Origin: Saprospiraceae bacterium
GTDB lineage: Bacteria; Bacteroidota; Bacteroidia; Chitinophagales; Saprospiraceae
Assembly: GCA_022844565.1 (NCBI GenBank)
Contig: JALHLK010000006.1
Coordinates: forward strand, 62,001 to 126,000
Direction of reading: 5' to 3'
DNA length: 64,000 nucleotides
Part shown: positions 8,784-17,276 of the stretch, piece by piece
How the letters are laid out: each line of letters begins with the position of its first letter
How positions within the stretch are numbered: the first letter of the stretch is position 1
Notes under the pieces: generated by a model
What the model was told of the DNA's origin: nothing
The model's input: only the letters and a program-made list of their open reading frames with translations
Databases searched by the model: none
Position numbers and translations under genes: made by a program

Positions 8784-9962
8784 TTATGATGGGCGCTCAT
8801 GCTTGAGACTCAACCCTATTCCCAATACAATAAATGTAGAAAGCGCTAATACTAAAAATACAGTCCTCAAATCATACGTATGTGCTATAAAACCAAGAGC
8901 AGGGGGACCAATCAGAAAACCTGAGTATCCAAAAACAGAAGCCATGGCAATACCTGCTTCGGGACTTACTTTTTTGTCTCTGCCTGCTTCTCTAAACACA
9001 CAAGGTACCATGACTGCAGTAAAAATGCCGCAAACGGACATAATTACGGTCGCAATCCAGACATTGGTCGCAAAGCTAAAAATTGTCAGGCAGATGATGA
9101 TCAAGGTGGAACATATAATGATGATTTGTCTTGAAGACCAACGCTCTAAAACCATGTCACCAGAAAAACGTGCTATAGCCATAAAGAAGGCATAACCCCC
9201 AAAACCCACACCCCATAAATAACCGGGAGCATTGAGTATTTCATCATAAAAAAGAGCATTCCACTCCGCTATCCCTCCTTCTACCAAAAACATCATAAAA
9301 ATCACGATGATCATCAATACCAATCTCGTAGATGGCAGCGTCAATTTTTTCTTTGTTTCGCTATGAAAAGAAATGGGTTGTAAAATCGAATAGGTAGTGA
9401 GTCTAGCTATCAAAATACAAAGTACAGCAATTATTAAAAGATGAAATACTATATCAATTTGTAAACCTGCAAAGACAGATGCTACCAATGATCCAATCAT
9501 AGCTCCAAAGCTCCAAAACCCGTGCGCTCTCGACATCAATACTTTACCAGTTTTTTCTTCAATAGCTGTGACTGCTCCATTCATTGATATATCTAAGCTG
9601 CCAGAAGACATTCCTAACAAACCCAGAGAAATAATAAAAAAGAGATAAGTAGTAGATAAACCAATAAGAAAAGTAGCCACACACATCGCTATCATAGACC
9701 AAAAGGATACCTTGCCCACTCCATATTTTCTACTAAGATTATTGCATATTGGTGAAAAGAGGATAGCACCAATTGGTGTAGCTAATAATGCCAACCCAAT
9801 TTGTCCATCATTGATAGCAAGAGCTTGTTTTATATCGGGTAGTCTTACCGTCCAATTCATAAAAAGTATAGAATTTAAACCGAATAATATACCAGTCACT
9901 CTACTTTCGGGTGAGGTTACAAAATCTACAATTTGCAACCAAACCTTATTAATATTGCGCAT
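8784..9962 (-). CDS. MFS transporter, YbjJ-like
   Basis: A 392-residue, 12-TM major facilitator protein. The segment around residue 30, NSILFMNWTVRLPDIKQALA, and the loop LSRKYGVGKV are typical of the YbjJ/MosC-like branch. The substrate is unknown; family annotations range from sugar to drug efflux and nothing here decides. Its ATG overlaps the last 14 bases of rsmG, so the two are probably cotranscribed. It converges with pdeM across the nested repeat element. Confidence 0.85.
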   Translation of the reverse strand: MRNINKVWLQIVDFVTSPESRVTGILFGLNSILFMNWTVRLPDIKQALAINDGQIGLALLATPIGAILFSPICNNLSRKYGVGKVSFWSMIAMCVATFLIGLSTTYLFFIISLGLLGMSSGSLDISMNGAVTAIEEKTGKVLMSRAHGFWSFGAMIGSLVASVFAGLQIDIVFHLLIIAVLCILIARLTTYSILQPISFHSETKKKLTLPSTRLVLMIIVIFMMFLVEGGIAEWNALFYDEILNAPGYLWGVGFGGYAFFMAIARFSGDMVLERWSSRQIIIICSTLIIICLTIFSFATNVWIATVIMSVCGIFTAVMVPCVFREAGRDKKVSPEAGIAMASVFGYSGFLIGPPALGFIAHTYDLRTVFLVLALSTFIVLGIGLSLKHERPS

Positions 9963-10581
9963 AAACTACACATTTTTCTTGAAAAAATTCTTCACTAAAA
10001 TATTGAGATATGGGTGTAATGTCGGTATAAATCCCGCGACCCGCACTTTTGATTTCTTCTTTGATGTTGGCCATGCCTTTGAGAGCGATAAGCCCATTAG
10101 GTAGCGGATTGATGTGCTTTGTTGCGATAAGATTACGGGTCCAAGGCACTAATTTGTCCATTGTCGCAACCGCGCGTGTCACGATAAAGTCAAACTGTTG
10201 TCTCTTGATTTCTTCTACTCTCCCGTGGTGTGTTTTTACATTGGTGAGGCCTATGGCTGTTGCTACTTCATTGATCACGGTAAGTTTTTTGCCTATGGAG
10301 TCAACTAACAAAAATTGAATATTGGGATAAAATATGGCTAGAGGTATCCCAGGAAATCCGCCTCCTGTGCCTAAATCAAGGATTTTGCTACCGTCTTTGA
10401 GATTGATAAATTTGGCAATGGCTAGTGAGTGTAAGATGTGGTTTTGGTACAAGTTCTCTATGTCTTTTCGCGAGATTACGTTGATCTTACTATTCCACTC
10501 TTCGTATAGTGGGCCTAGTGAAGCAAACTGTTGCTTTTGAGTGTCTGAAAGTTTGTTGAAATATTTTAAGATGATATCCAT
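9949..10581 (-). CDS. rsmG: 16S rRNA (guanine527-N7)-methyltransferase
   Basis: RsmG/GidB methylates G527 of 16S rRNA with S-adenosylmethionine. The SAM-binding motif ILDLGTGGGFPGIPLA is intact, as is the family segment FDFIVTRAVATMDKL. I chose ATG at 10579-10581 (210 residues, beginning MDIILKYF). A longer frame would start with TTG at 10599, but a TACCTTTG promoter box at 10604-10611 places the transcript start next to that codon. Length fits the family. It overlaps the MFS gene downstream by 14 bases. Confidence 0.95.
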   Translation of the reverse strand: MDIILKYFNKLSDTQKQQFASLGPLYEEWNSKINVISRKDIENLYQNHILHSLAIAKFINLKDGSKILDLGTGGGFPGIPLAIFYPNIQFLLVDSIGKKLTVINEVATAIGLTNVKTHHGRVEEIKRQQFDFIVTRAVATMDKLVPWTRNLIATKHINPLPNGLIALKGMANIKEEIKSAGRGIYTDITPISQYFSEEFFQEKCVVYAQY

Positions 10582-10603
10582 TGAATAGCTTTTTAGCAAG
10601 TGG

Positions 10604-10637
10604 CAAAGGTAGAGAATGTTTTTACTTTGACATCAAA
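10604..10637 (-). promoter_or_regulatory. Promoter of rsmG
   Basis: On the minus strand TTTG (10637-10634), 22 bases, then TACCTTTG (10611-10604), a perfect -7 box. It predicts transcription from about 10597, upstream of the ATG at 10581. Confidence 0.55.
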
Positions 10638-10702
10638 AGATGTGTCATAAAAACAGATGTTTCTTTAAAGGAAAATAGTAAGTAAATCAAATATTTTAGA
10701 AA

Positions 10703-11515
10703 TTAATCAATTTTTTGATAATTTATCCCACCGCGAAATTGTTGAACAATATAATCTCCATTGATTTTGACAGCGGATAAAGGTTGAATAGACCTTGGTA
10801 CATCCAATTTTCGTATATCTATACCTTCTATACGATATACTTCGTCATTGAATGTGTAATACAATATCGCATTATTGAGTGAGAAGTCAACAATTTTTGG
10901 AACTACAACTTTTCTAATGAATTGTCCAAAATTATCAAAAACAAGTATCCCTGTACCTTCGACCAATACAAATAATTGGTTGTTTGACTCGCGCATTTTA
11001 ATGATAGAAGACAATTGGACCCCTAAATCACTGAGGCGATTTGTCTCAGCAAATTTTTCAAAATTGGAATTAATTTTTACAATTTTTTGAATCGACTCGT
11101 CAAAAATCCAAAACCTACCGTCATTAGATGAGCATACGCTGACAACATTCTGGTAATTAGAAAACTCTCTAAAGTTGATAATTTTAATAATATTGAGTGT
11201 ATTGTCCAGAATTTTTATGATACCATATGACTTATAGAAAAGCATAATATTCAATGGATCGAAAGGGTCCAAATCGTCAATCTTTCCTAGTCTATTATCT
11301 ACATAATCAAGTTTTGATTTGGTATCCAATTGATGGCGACTCAGGATGTTATTATCACTTTGCGTGTAAATAAAATTGAGTTTGTCAATTTCTACGATAT
11401 CAAATTTGCCTTGAATACTGTAAAGTACTCCATCATTTTCATAACTTACTTTAGGTTTTAATGCAGTACAACTCAATTCCAACATTAAAAAAAATATGAA
11501 TACTCTTTTTGTCAT
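10703..11515 (-). CDS. Uncharacterised exported protein, propeller-like
   Basis: A 270-residue protein with a hydrophobic N-terminus (VFIFFLMLELSC) that could be a lipoprotein signal, although the lipobox is weak. The body is beta-rich with repeats such as GRFWIFDESIQKIVKIN, NNQLFVLVEGTGILVFDNFG and FRKV-type strands, resembling a six-bladed NHL/propeller fold. No catalytic motif is seen. Its ATG overlaps the stop of the upstream M14 carboxypeptidase gene (ATGA), so the two form an operon and may act together at the cell surface. I do not recognise a named family. Confidence 0.7.
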   Translation of the reverse strand: MTKRVFIFFLMLELSCTALKPKVSYENDGVLYSIQGKFDIVEIDKLNFIYTQSDNNILSRHQLDTKSKLDYVDNRLGKIDDLDPFDPLNIMLFYKSYGIIKILDNTLNIIKIINFREFSNYQNVVSVCSSNDGRFWIFDESIQKIVKINSNFEKFAETNRLSDLGVQLSSIIKMRESNNQLFVLVEGTGILVFDNFGQFIRKVVVPKIVDFSLNNAILYYTFNDEVYRIEGIDIRKLDVPRSIQPLSAVKINGDYIVQQFRGGINYQKID

Positions 11516-12777
11516 TTAAGCATACCATTTTCTAATACCTTGACAATACGTTTGTTTTGACTAAACTTTAGATTGGCAATTTGCCCTACTCTTATCTCTT
11601 TGCCATTTCCAAAATCATCAACCAATGTTGCACCTTTTGCATCCCATTCTTGGAGTCCTTTAAAAATAGATAAATCACCTACATCCATTATGTTAGCTCT
11701 AATATATACATTGGTTGATTTTTCATCATTTAATACTTCTGTTTTGTTGACGCCTAAATCCACTGTATATTTTTGACCTTCTATATCGATTGTTACGTTT
11801 TTAATGAGTATATCATAACAACTATAATTGTTTTGAGGTATGGAGTTATAATCGGCTATATTTACTTTTTTGTAAGATGCCTTATACATGCTTTCAAAAG
11901 CGGTGAGCATGGCCACAAAGTTGAGTTTACGGATAAACATTTTGTCAATATCATCTCTATAGCCTCCCGATTCTATTAAGATTAGGCTTGATTCCCATTT
12001 TTGAATATTATCTCCAAAGGCTCGAGGTTCGTGTTCATCACTGTATTTAGAAATTTGGCCTGGTATGAATTTTTGTATTTCTTTATTCATAAGGGCAATA
12101 ACTTGCATAGCCCTTTTACGAGTACCATTAATACTTTTTTTCTGGTCGTAAGCGGATGCTAAAAAAGATAAAGTTGACTGTTTATTAGAGTTTCCTACGA
12201 GTATTCTTGGACTTTGATCGTGTAGATTGAAAGCAAAATCAGGACAATACTTTTGTTGAAGTTCTTTTAAAATTTTGGATTCGGGGCAAGCAAGACGCAA
12301 TGCATCTCTGTTCATATCTATTTCTTGAATCGTTCTCCTTTGATAAAGTTCTGTACCATCTGGATTGAGCATTGGGATAAAGTAAATGGTAGTTTTAGCT
12401 TTCAACTCTTTTCTAAACTGATCAAATTCATCGCCACTCGCATTTAAAAAATTGAATATATCAAACAAGGCCATTGTTGCTGTAGCTTCATCTCCATGCA
12501 TTTGAGACCAGAGCATTATTCTTATTGGGCCTGTGCCATACGTAAGTTCGAATATTGGTCTTTTTTCAAAGGATTTACCAACTTCGGTTACTTTAAAGTT
12601 GGCATTACGTTTTTTGTCGATAAGCGGGAGGATATCTTTTTGCTTAAACCTTTTGTTTTTGAAAGATTGCTCTTTATATAGTTCGAAGTTTTTGAAAAGT
12701 TTTTCTGATAGAGGTTGGGTTGATCCAATTTGTAGGTAAAATACAAATAAAATGGTTAGTTTGATTGATACTTTCAT
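11512..12777 (-). CDS. Secreted M14-family zinc carboxypeptidase
   Basis: A 421-residue protein with an N-terminal signal (LTILFVFYLQIGSTQP). Zinc and catalytic motifs of M14 are in order: MHGDEAT (His and Glu ligands), NPDGTE, DMNRDAL, FNLHDQ (third ligand) and LILIESGG, whose Glu is the expected general base. A ~120-residue beta domain follows the catalytic domain. It should cleave C-terminal residues or peptidoglycan-type peptides in the periplasm. It is the first gene of a two-gene unit with the propeller-like protein, with a 4-base overlap. Confidence 0.9.
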   Translation of the reverse strand: MKVSIKLTILFVFYLQIGSTQPLSEKLFKNFELYKEQSFKNKRFKQKDILPLIDKKRNANFKVTEVGKSFEKRPIFELTYGTGPIRIMLWSQMHGDEATATMALFDIFNFLNASGDEFDQFRKELKAKTTIYFIPMLNPDGTELYQRRTIQEIDMNRDALRLACPESKILKELQQKYCPDFAFNLHDQSPRILVGNSNKQSTLSFLASAYDQKKSINGTRKRAMQVIALMNKEIQKFIPGQISKYSDEHEPRAFGDNIQKWESSLILIESGGYRDDIDKMFIRKLNFVAMLTAFESMYKASYKKVNIADYNSIPQNNYSCYDILIKNVTIDIEGQKYTVDLGVNKTEVLNDEKSTNVYIRANIMDVGDLSIFKGLQEWDAKGATLVDDFGNGKEIRVGQIANLKFSQNKRIVKVLENGMLK

Positions 12778-12968
12778 ATATTATTTCCTAAAAAAGATTA
12801 CTTCAAGTGAGAAAAGTAGTGCAAAATAGCACAATTTTTAGAAACATAATTGAGATTTGGAAAAATGATTGACAACGGTTATGTAAATTTCGATACTTAA
12901 CACACTAGGATACCAAGGAATTGAATGTAGAATAAACAAGGAGGATCATTGTTATGTATTCGAAGGGA

Positions 12969-13208
12969 TTAATTATCGGAAAAAGTATTTACCAAAAGGT
13001 ATTTTTCAAGTTTCAATCTAAAAGTATTTTTTTTAGTATTGGAAATGGAGGTTTTATCACAAATCTGTAAAAGTTTCTTTTCGTAACTATAAAGAATCTC
13101 TTTTAATTTGGGGTTTTTCCTTACCAAATCAATTACAATTTGATCTTCGTCTTCACTTGTAAGGTCTAAAACGAAAAACATAAACAAATATTTGGTCTTG
13201 TCGTCCAT
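12969..13208 (-). CDS. Small uncharacterised protein (79 aa)
   Basis: The ORF from ATG at 13206-13208 begins MDDKTKYLFMFF and is rich in charged residues (LTSEDEDQIVIDLVRKNPKL, then Lys-rich helices). No family is recognised. A longer frame reaches 13289 but would cover the promoter, so I use the internal ATG. The main support is a well-formed promoter at 13260-13289 with ideal spacing. The gene sits alone between the M14 unit and rnfB. Confidence 0.5.
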   Translation of the reverse strand: MDDKTKYLFMFFVLDLTSEDEDQIVIDLVRKNPKLKEILYSYEKKLLQICDKTSISNTKKNTFRLKLEKYLLVNTFSDN

Positions 13209-13259
13209 TCTACTATAAAGCAGATACAGCGTAAAAGTTTTGATATTGTGTAAAAAATA

Positions 13260-13289
13260 CAAAATTACCTGTTCGAAAAAATAGCACAA
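13260..13289 (-). promoter_or_regulatory. Promoter of the 79-aa ORF
   Basis: On the minus strand TTG (13289-13287), exactly 19 bases, then TAATTTTG (13267-13260). It matches the Bacteroidota consensus. The predicted start near 13253 gives a ~45-base leader to the ATG at 13208. Confidence 0.6.
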
Positions 13290-13370
13290 CTGAAAACAAA
13301 AGCAGCTGATGGCAAGTTTTATAAAACCGATATAGCCGATACTGAGCAGTTATTCCGCCTTATTCAATCC

Positions 13371-14237
13371 TTACGAATACCCAATCCTTCTACCTTCTTT
13401 CCTTATGATTTTTTTACTTTCAGCCCCTTTGATAGGTCCATGTTTATCGTCTAGCCAAACGATGGCTCCGGTCGGACAACGTTGTATTGGATCCATGGTT
13501 TTATGATTTTTATGATAATCAATAACTGGAAGATTGTACTTCATGACAATCAAATTATCGGCAGCGTCCATAGCGCACTTACCACAGGCAGTACAACCTA
13601 CGTCACATACAGCCAAAACTTCATCGCCAGCTTCTTGACTCTTGCAGGCAACCCATAGTTTGTTGTTAATAGGTTGTATAGAAAACAGACCTTTTGGGCA
13701 GGCTTCTACACAATCACCACAAGCCGTACACTTGTCTAAATCGACCACAGGTATAGAAAACTCATTCATGTAGATGGCATCAAAATCACAGACTACAGCA
13801 CAATCTCCAAAACCCAAACAGCCATATGAGCAAGCTTTGCCACCTCCAGACACTAATGTTGCAGCTTGGCAAGAAGACATCCCCTTATAGTATGCCTGAT
13901 TTACAGCTACATTCACCCCACCATCACATGCAAGACGGGCCACTTTTTTCTCTTCTGCACCCAGAGATACCCCTAAAAATGTTGCGATGGCCATTCTACC
14001 TTCGTCGGTACTCACCGTACACTTACCCGGCAAAATTTGACCCGTTACTAAAGCTTCAGCAAACGGACGACAACCAGGATAGCCACATGCTCCACAATTG
14101 GCGTGGGGCAACATATCTTCCACTTGATCAATACGAGGATCTTCAAAGACATACAATTTTTTATTGGCAATAACCAATAGAATGGCTAGAACGAGTGTCA
14201 AAATACCAAGTGCTGCTATGGGAATGATAAAATCCAT
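13371..14237 (-). CDS. rnfB: Rnf complex subunit RnfB (Fe-S protein)
   Basis: A 288-residue RnfB with one N-terminal TM helix (about 3-24). An ANCGACGYPGCRPFAEAL motif follows for the N-terminal 4Fe-4S cluster. Further Cys clusters are CSYGCLGFGDCAVVC, CTACGDCVEACPKGLF and CTACGKC. RnfB receives electrons from ferredoxin for the ion-translocating Rnf complex. It is the last gene of the operon, separated from rnfA by an FNR-like gene and a small Cys-rich membrane protein; in the common order rnfB follows rnfA directly. Confidence 0.95.
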   Translation of the reverse strand: MDFIIPIAALGILTLVLAILLVIANKKLYVFEDPRIDQVEDMLPHANCGACGYPGCRPFAEALVTGQILPGKCTVSTDEGRMAIATFLGVSLGAEEKKVARLACDGGVNVAVNQAYYKGMSSCQAATLVSGGGKACSYGCLGFGDCAVVCDFDAIYMNEFSIPVVDLDKCTACGDCVEACPKGLFSIQPINNKLWVACKSQEAGDEVLAVCDVGCTACGKCAMDAADNLIVMKYNLPVIDYHKNHKTMDPIQRCPTGAIVWLDDKHGPIKGAESKKIIRKEGRRIGYS

Positions 14238-14265
14238 TTGAATCTGTTTTATTGGCTTGCCATCA

Positions 14266-15123
14266 TCAATAAATGATTTCTGCCCATTTTTTACCTGCTA
14301 TTAACTCTGATTTTCTAGTCTGCCATTTTTCTTGAGAGCCTAAAATAGACGAAAAAGCAATATCCAATTGATGCAATATTTTACCATAGCCCGCTACATA
14401 GATGTAACAATTGTTTTTGGACAGCATTTCTTTAATTTCGTCGGCTTTGCCTTCTATGATTTTTTCGATTTCGATATGATCAGCCCAAAGGGGTTTAGGG
14501 CTTAAAGCATAAAAAGCTTCAAATGTCTTCTCATCATAATAATTGGTCAAATCACCATCTTTATCATTGAGGTAGAGCAGTTCTAATCCGCTACGGGCAC
14601 CATAAAAAAGCCTGACATTACCTTTCCAATCCTTCACATTTTTATAAATATGTTTTACAAAGGTGCGGAAAGGGGCAATGCCCGTACCCATGCCAATTAG
14701 GATAATATTGGCTGTTTTATCTTCGGGCACTACAAATGGTAATGAATGTGGACCAGTCACAGTAATCTCATCGCCCACTTTTCGATCACAAAGGTAATTA
14801 GAGGCTATACCGTCGTAACGTTCACCACTAAATTCATCTACGTAAGAACATCTTTTGACCAACATCGTAATCTGTGGAAATTCCGATGAAGTATCAGGCA
14901 GATCCGCTATGCTATAGAAACGATGGTGTACACTATTGCCAAATGGACTTTTATGCCTGACCACTACACCAAAACTCTGGTCTACATTGCATTGAAAATT
15001 ACTATCCAATACCTCTACTACGATCTCCCGTATTTCTTCACTTTCTGCAGGGGTAAGCCTTTGCGTGCTCTTTACCCTTGCTGTGTAATGATTTCCTGAT
15101 AAATAATCTGATAAATGTGCCAT
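14266..15123 (-). CDS. FNR-type FAD-dependent ferredoxin/NAD(P)H oxidoreductase
   Basis: A 285-residue plant-type ferredoxin-NADP reductase fold. The FAD-binding RFYSIADLP lies near residue 68. The pyridine-nucleotide domain has ILIGMGTGIAPFRTF and FYGARSGLELLY, with YIYVAGYGK near the C-terminus. No ferredoxin domain is fused, so this is not NqrF. Placed between the Rnf genes, it probably exchanges electrons between ferredoxin and NAD(P)H in parallel with, or as input to, Rnf; this is inferred from context. It is 11 bases from the small membrane protein gene and 28 from rnfB. Confidence 0.85.
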   Translation of the reverse strand: MAHLSDYLSGNHYTARVKSTQRLTPAESEEIREIVVEVLDSNFQCNVDQSFGVVVRHKSPFGNSVHHRFYSIADLPDTSSEFPQITMLVKRCSYVDEFSGERYDGIASNYLCDRKVGDEITVTGPHSLPFVVPEDKTANIILIGMGTGIAPFRTFVKHIYKNVKDWKGNVRLFYGARSGLELLYLNDKDGDLTNYYDEKTFEAFYALSPKPLWADHIEIEKIIEGKADEIKEMLSKNNCYIYVAGYGKILHQLDIAFSSILGSQEKWQTRKSELIAGKKWAEIIY

Positions 15124-15134
15124 ATCTTTTCTTT

Positions 15135-15332
15135 TTATAAAGTTGAATGATTGTTAGATTTGTTGGGGCAAGGGTTATCACAACTGCATTTACCGCACGT
15201 TCTACGTTCAGCCAATACATCCTGATCGGTAATCATATTATGAAATGTTTTTCGCCATAGACTCTGAATGAGTACCCAGCCCAACATTAGTCCGGTAATA
15301 CTCACAACTGCTATAATAATTGACTCTATCAT
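15135..15332 (-). CDS. Small Cys-rich single-TM protein, NqrM-like
   Basis: 65 residues with one N-terminal TM helix (about 3-25), followed by a Cys cluster CGKCSCDNPC (Cys46, 49, 51 and 55). In size and topology it resembles NqrM (DUF539), the small factor needed to mature Na+-NQR, whose NqrD/E subunits are homologous to RnfE/A. The Cys spacing is not the NqrM CGG/CxxCGG pattern, so this is resemblance only. Its position directly after rnfA suggests a role in iron-site assembly of the Rnf complex; this is inference. Confidence 0.7.
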   Translation of the reverse strand: MIESIIIAVVSITGLMLGWVLIQSLWRKTFHNMITDQDVLAERRTCGKCSCDNPCPNKSNNHSTL

Positions 15333-15352
15333 ATGTAAAAATATTTTTAATA

Positions 15353-15934
15353 TTAACCTCCTAGTCCTGCAAAGCCCATAAATGAAAGTGATAAAATACC
15401 CGCAACCAATAATACGATAACCGTACCCTTAGCCACTGATACTGTTTCTGAAAAAACCAACTGCTCCCTCAAACCAGCCATCAAAACCATGGCAAGTGTA
15501 AAACCAATGCCCCCACCTAACGCATACACAAAACTTTGCAATAGGCCATATCCTTTACTTGTTTGGAATAAAGCAACAGCAAGTATTGCACAGTTGGTAG
15601 TAATCAGCGGTAAGAAAATACCCAATGCTTTAAATAAAGCCGGACTCGTTTTTTTAACAAACATCTCTACCAATTGTACCGTAGATGCGATGACCACAAT
15701 GTAACTGATAAGCTGCAAAAAAGGAGCATTGATAGCGGTGAGGAGGGCATTGATACCATAGGCACAAAGCGCACTGATCACCATCACAAAAGTAACGGCT
15801 GCTCCCATTTTTAAACCCGTCTCTACCTTGGATGATACACCTAAGAAAGAACAAATACCTAAAAAGTAGGCCAATACAAAATTATTAATTAGACTCGTAT
15901 TGATAAAGATGCTCCACAAAGATTCGTTGTTCAT
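15353..15934 (-). CDS. rnfA: Rnf complex membrane subunit RnfA
   Basis: A 193-residue, six-TM integral membrane protein homologous to NqrE. It has the family segments NNFVLAYFLGICSFLGVS, including the Cys that helps bind the intramembrane iron site, and LITTNCAILAVALF with the second Cys. RnfA and RnfE form a pseudo-symmetric pair across the membrane. The ATG overlaps the last four bases of rnfE. Confidence 0.95.
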   Translation of the reverse strand: MNNESLWSIFINTSLINNFVLAYFLGICSFLGVSSKVETGLKMGAAVTFVMVISALCAYGINALLTAINAPFLQLISYIVVIASTVQLVEMFVKKTSPALFKALGIFLPLITTNCAILAVALFQTSKGYGLLQSFVYALGGGIGFTLAMVLMAGLREQLVFSETVSVAKGTVIVLLVAGILSLSFMGFAGLGG

Positions 15935-16587
15935 AGCCCCTCTTTTTTAAGTTTGAAATAATTGAAAATGAGCAGTAAGAAAGCCAGGGAAAAAAAACCG
16001 CCTGCAGGCAAGACCATGATGACCCATTTTTCGAAATTGGAGGGCATAAATTCATAACCAAAGAGCGAACCTGACCCAAATATTTCTCGCAAAGAGCCAA
16101 TGCAGAGCAATGCAAAAGTAAACCCAAGACCCATACCCAGTCCATCTAAAATTGATTTAGATACATTGTTTTTTGAGGCGAAAGCTTCTGCTCGACTTAA
16201 TATGAGACAATTGACCACAATCAGGGATATAAACGCCCCGAGATTTTTGTGAAGGTCTATGCTTACCGCTTGAATCACATAATCGATGATGGTAACAAAA
16301 GTGGCAATAATCAAGATATAAGAAGCTATGCGGACCTGTTTGGGAATAAAATCCTTGAGTAAAGAGACCAATATATTTGACATTAATAAAACAAAGGCTG
16401 TAGCCAAGCCCATCGCTAAGGCGTTGATAGCGGAATTGGAAACTGCCAGCGAAGGGCACATTCCCAATACCTGAACAAAGACTGGATTGTCCCTCCAAAG
16501 GCCTCTGGTAAATTCGTCCGTATTCGGATGATTTGCCAAAGAACTAAAAAATCCTTTATCTGATTTATTTTGCGGTATGGTGCTCAT
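15931..16587 (-). CDS. rnfE: Rnf complex membrane subunit RnfE
   Basis: A 218-residue membrane protein homologous to NqrD. It begins TRGLWRDNPVFVQVLGMCPS and has LIVVNCLILSRAEAFA further on, giving the two conserved Cys positions. Six TM helices are predicted. It overlaps rnfG (ATGA) upstream and rnfA downstream, fitting a tightly coupled operon. Confidence 0.95.
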   Translation of the reverse strand: MSTIPQNKSDKGFFSSLANHPNTDEFTRGLWRDNPVFVQVLGMCPSLAVSNSAINALAMGLATAFVLLMSNILVSLLKDFIPKQVRIASYILIIATFVTIIDYVIQAVSIDLHKNLGAFISLIVVNCLILSRAEAFASKNNVSKSILDGLGMGLGFTFALLCIGSLREIFGSGSLFGYEFMPSNFEKWVIMVLPAGGFFSLAFLLLIFNYFKLKKEGL

Positions 16588-17276
16588 TGCTCAGCTGTTT
16601 TTACAGTGAAGGAATTGACATTTTTATAAACCTTTGGGAGCCATTGTTTAGCACTGACATTGAGTATATTGCCTACTGCTCTTGAGGTGACGGTAGCACC
16701 TGTGATACCATCTATTTCCCATTTTTGTGTTTTTTCCCCTTGTTTGACCGTGATGATTTCATTTCTTAATGTAGAACCATCATCTGAGAGCGATACATCC
16801 ATCGCTTTAAAATTATCTGGGAAGGTGCCTTTTTCGATCTTATCACCAATACCAGGTGTTTCTTTACTTTCTAACACATTAAAACCTATGATTTTTTGCT
16901 GCATAGGATCATAACCGTATAATATGTTTAATACCTCACCATATCCTTTACCATTGGCCTGTATCGCTATTCCTTTAAGTTTTCCAGCATCATCATAGCC
17001 ACCGTAGACTTTAGGCAGCTTTGAGTCGTTGCTCGTAGATTTAGTAAACGTATTGTCAGGGTTTAGTTGGTAAGCTTGTGTTTTGGTGATATCAGGCAAC
17101 ACTTTAAAAATTGCTCTCTCTAATGCTTCTGCTTTATTCTTTTCTATCATTGGGGCAGTAGTTTCATAGGTAAGTACAATCAGTATGGCACAGATGATAC
17201 CAATACCACCCATGGCAATAAGCATTTTTTTATCACTTGATGCTGTATTTATTTCTATGTTTTGTGAATGGCTCAT
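16584..17276 (-). CDS. rnfG: Rnf complex FMN-binding subunit RnfG
   Basis: 230 residues with one TM helix (about 17-38) and a periplasmic FMN-binding domain. The covalent FMN site is the Thr of DGITGATVTSRAV near residue 190. It passes electrons on the outer face of the Rnf complex. Coupled by a 4-base overlap with both neighbours. Confidence 0.95.
   Translation of the reverse strand: MSHSQNIEINTASSDKKMLIAMGGIGIICAILIVLTYETTAPMIEKNKAEALERAIFKVLPDITKTQAYQLNPDNTFTKSTSNDSKLPKVYGGYDDAGKLKGIAIQANGKGYGEVLNILYGYDPMQQKIIGFNVLESKETPGIGDKIEKGTFPDNFKAMDVSLSDDGSTLRNEIITVKQGEKTQKWEIDGITGATVTSRAVGNILNVSAKQWLPKVYKNVNSFTVKTAEQ

Noticed and set aside
12942-13071. aaggagg followed by an ATG and a 38-codon frame on the plus strand
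   Set aside because: Shine-Dalgarno signals are not the rule in this phylum, and the frame is antisense to an ORF with a better promoter.
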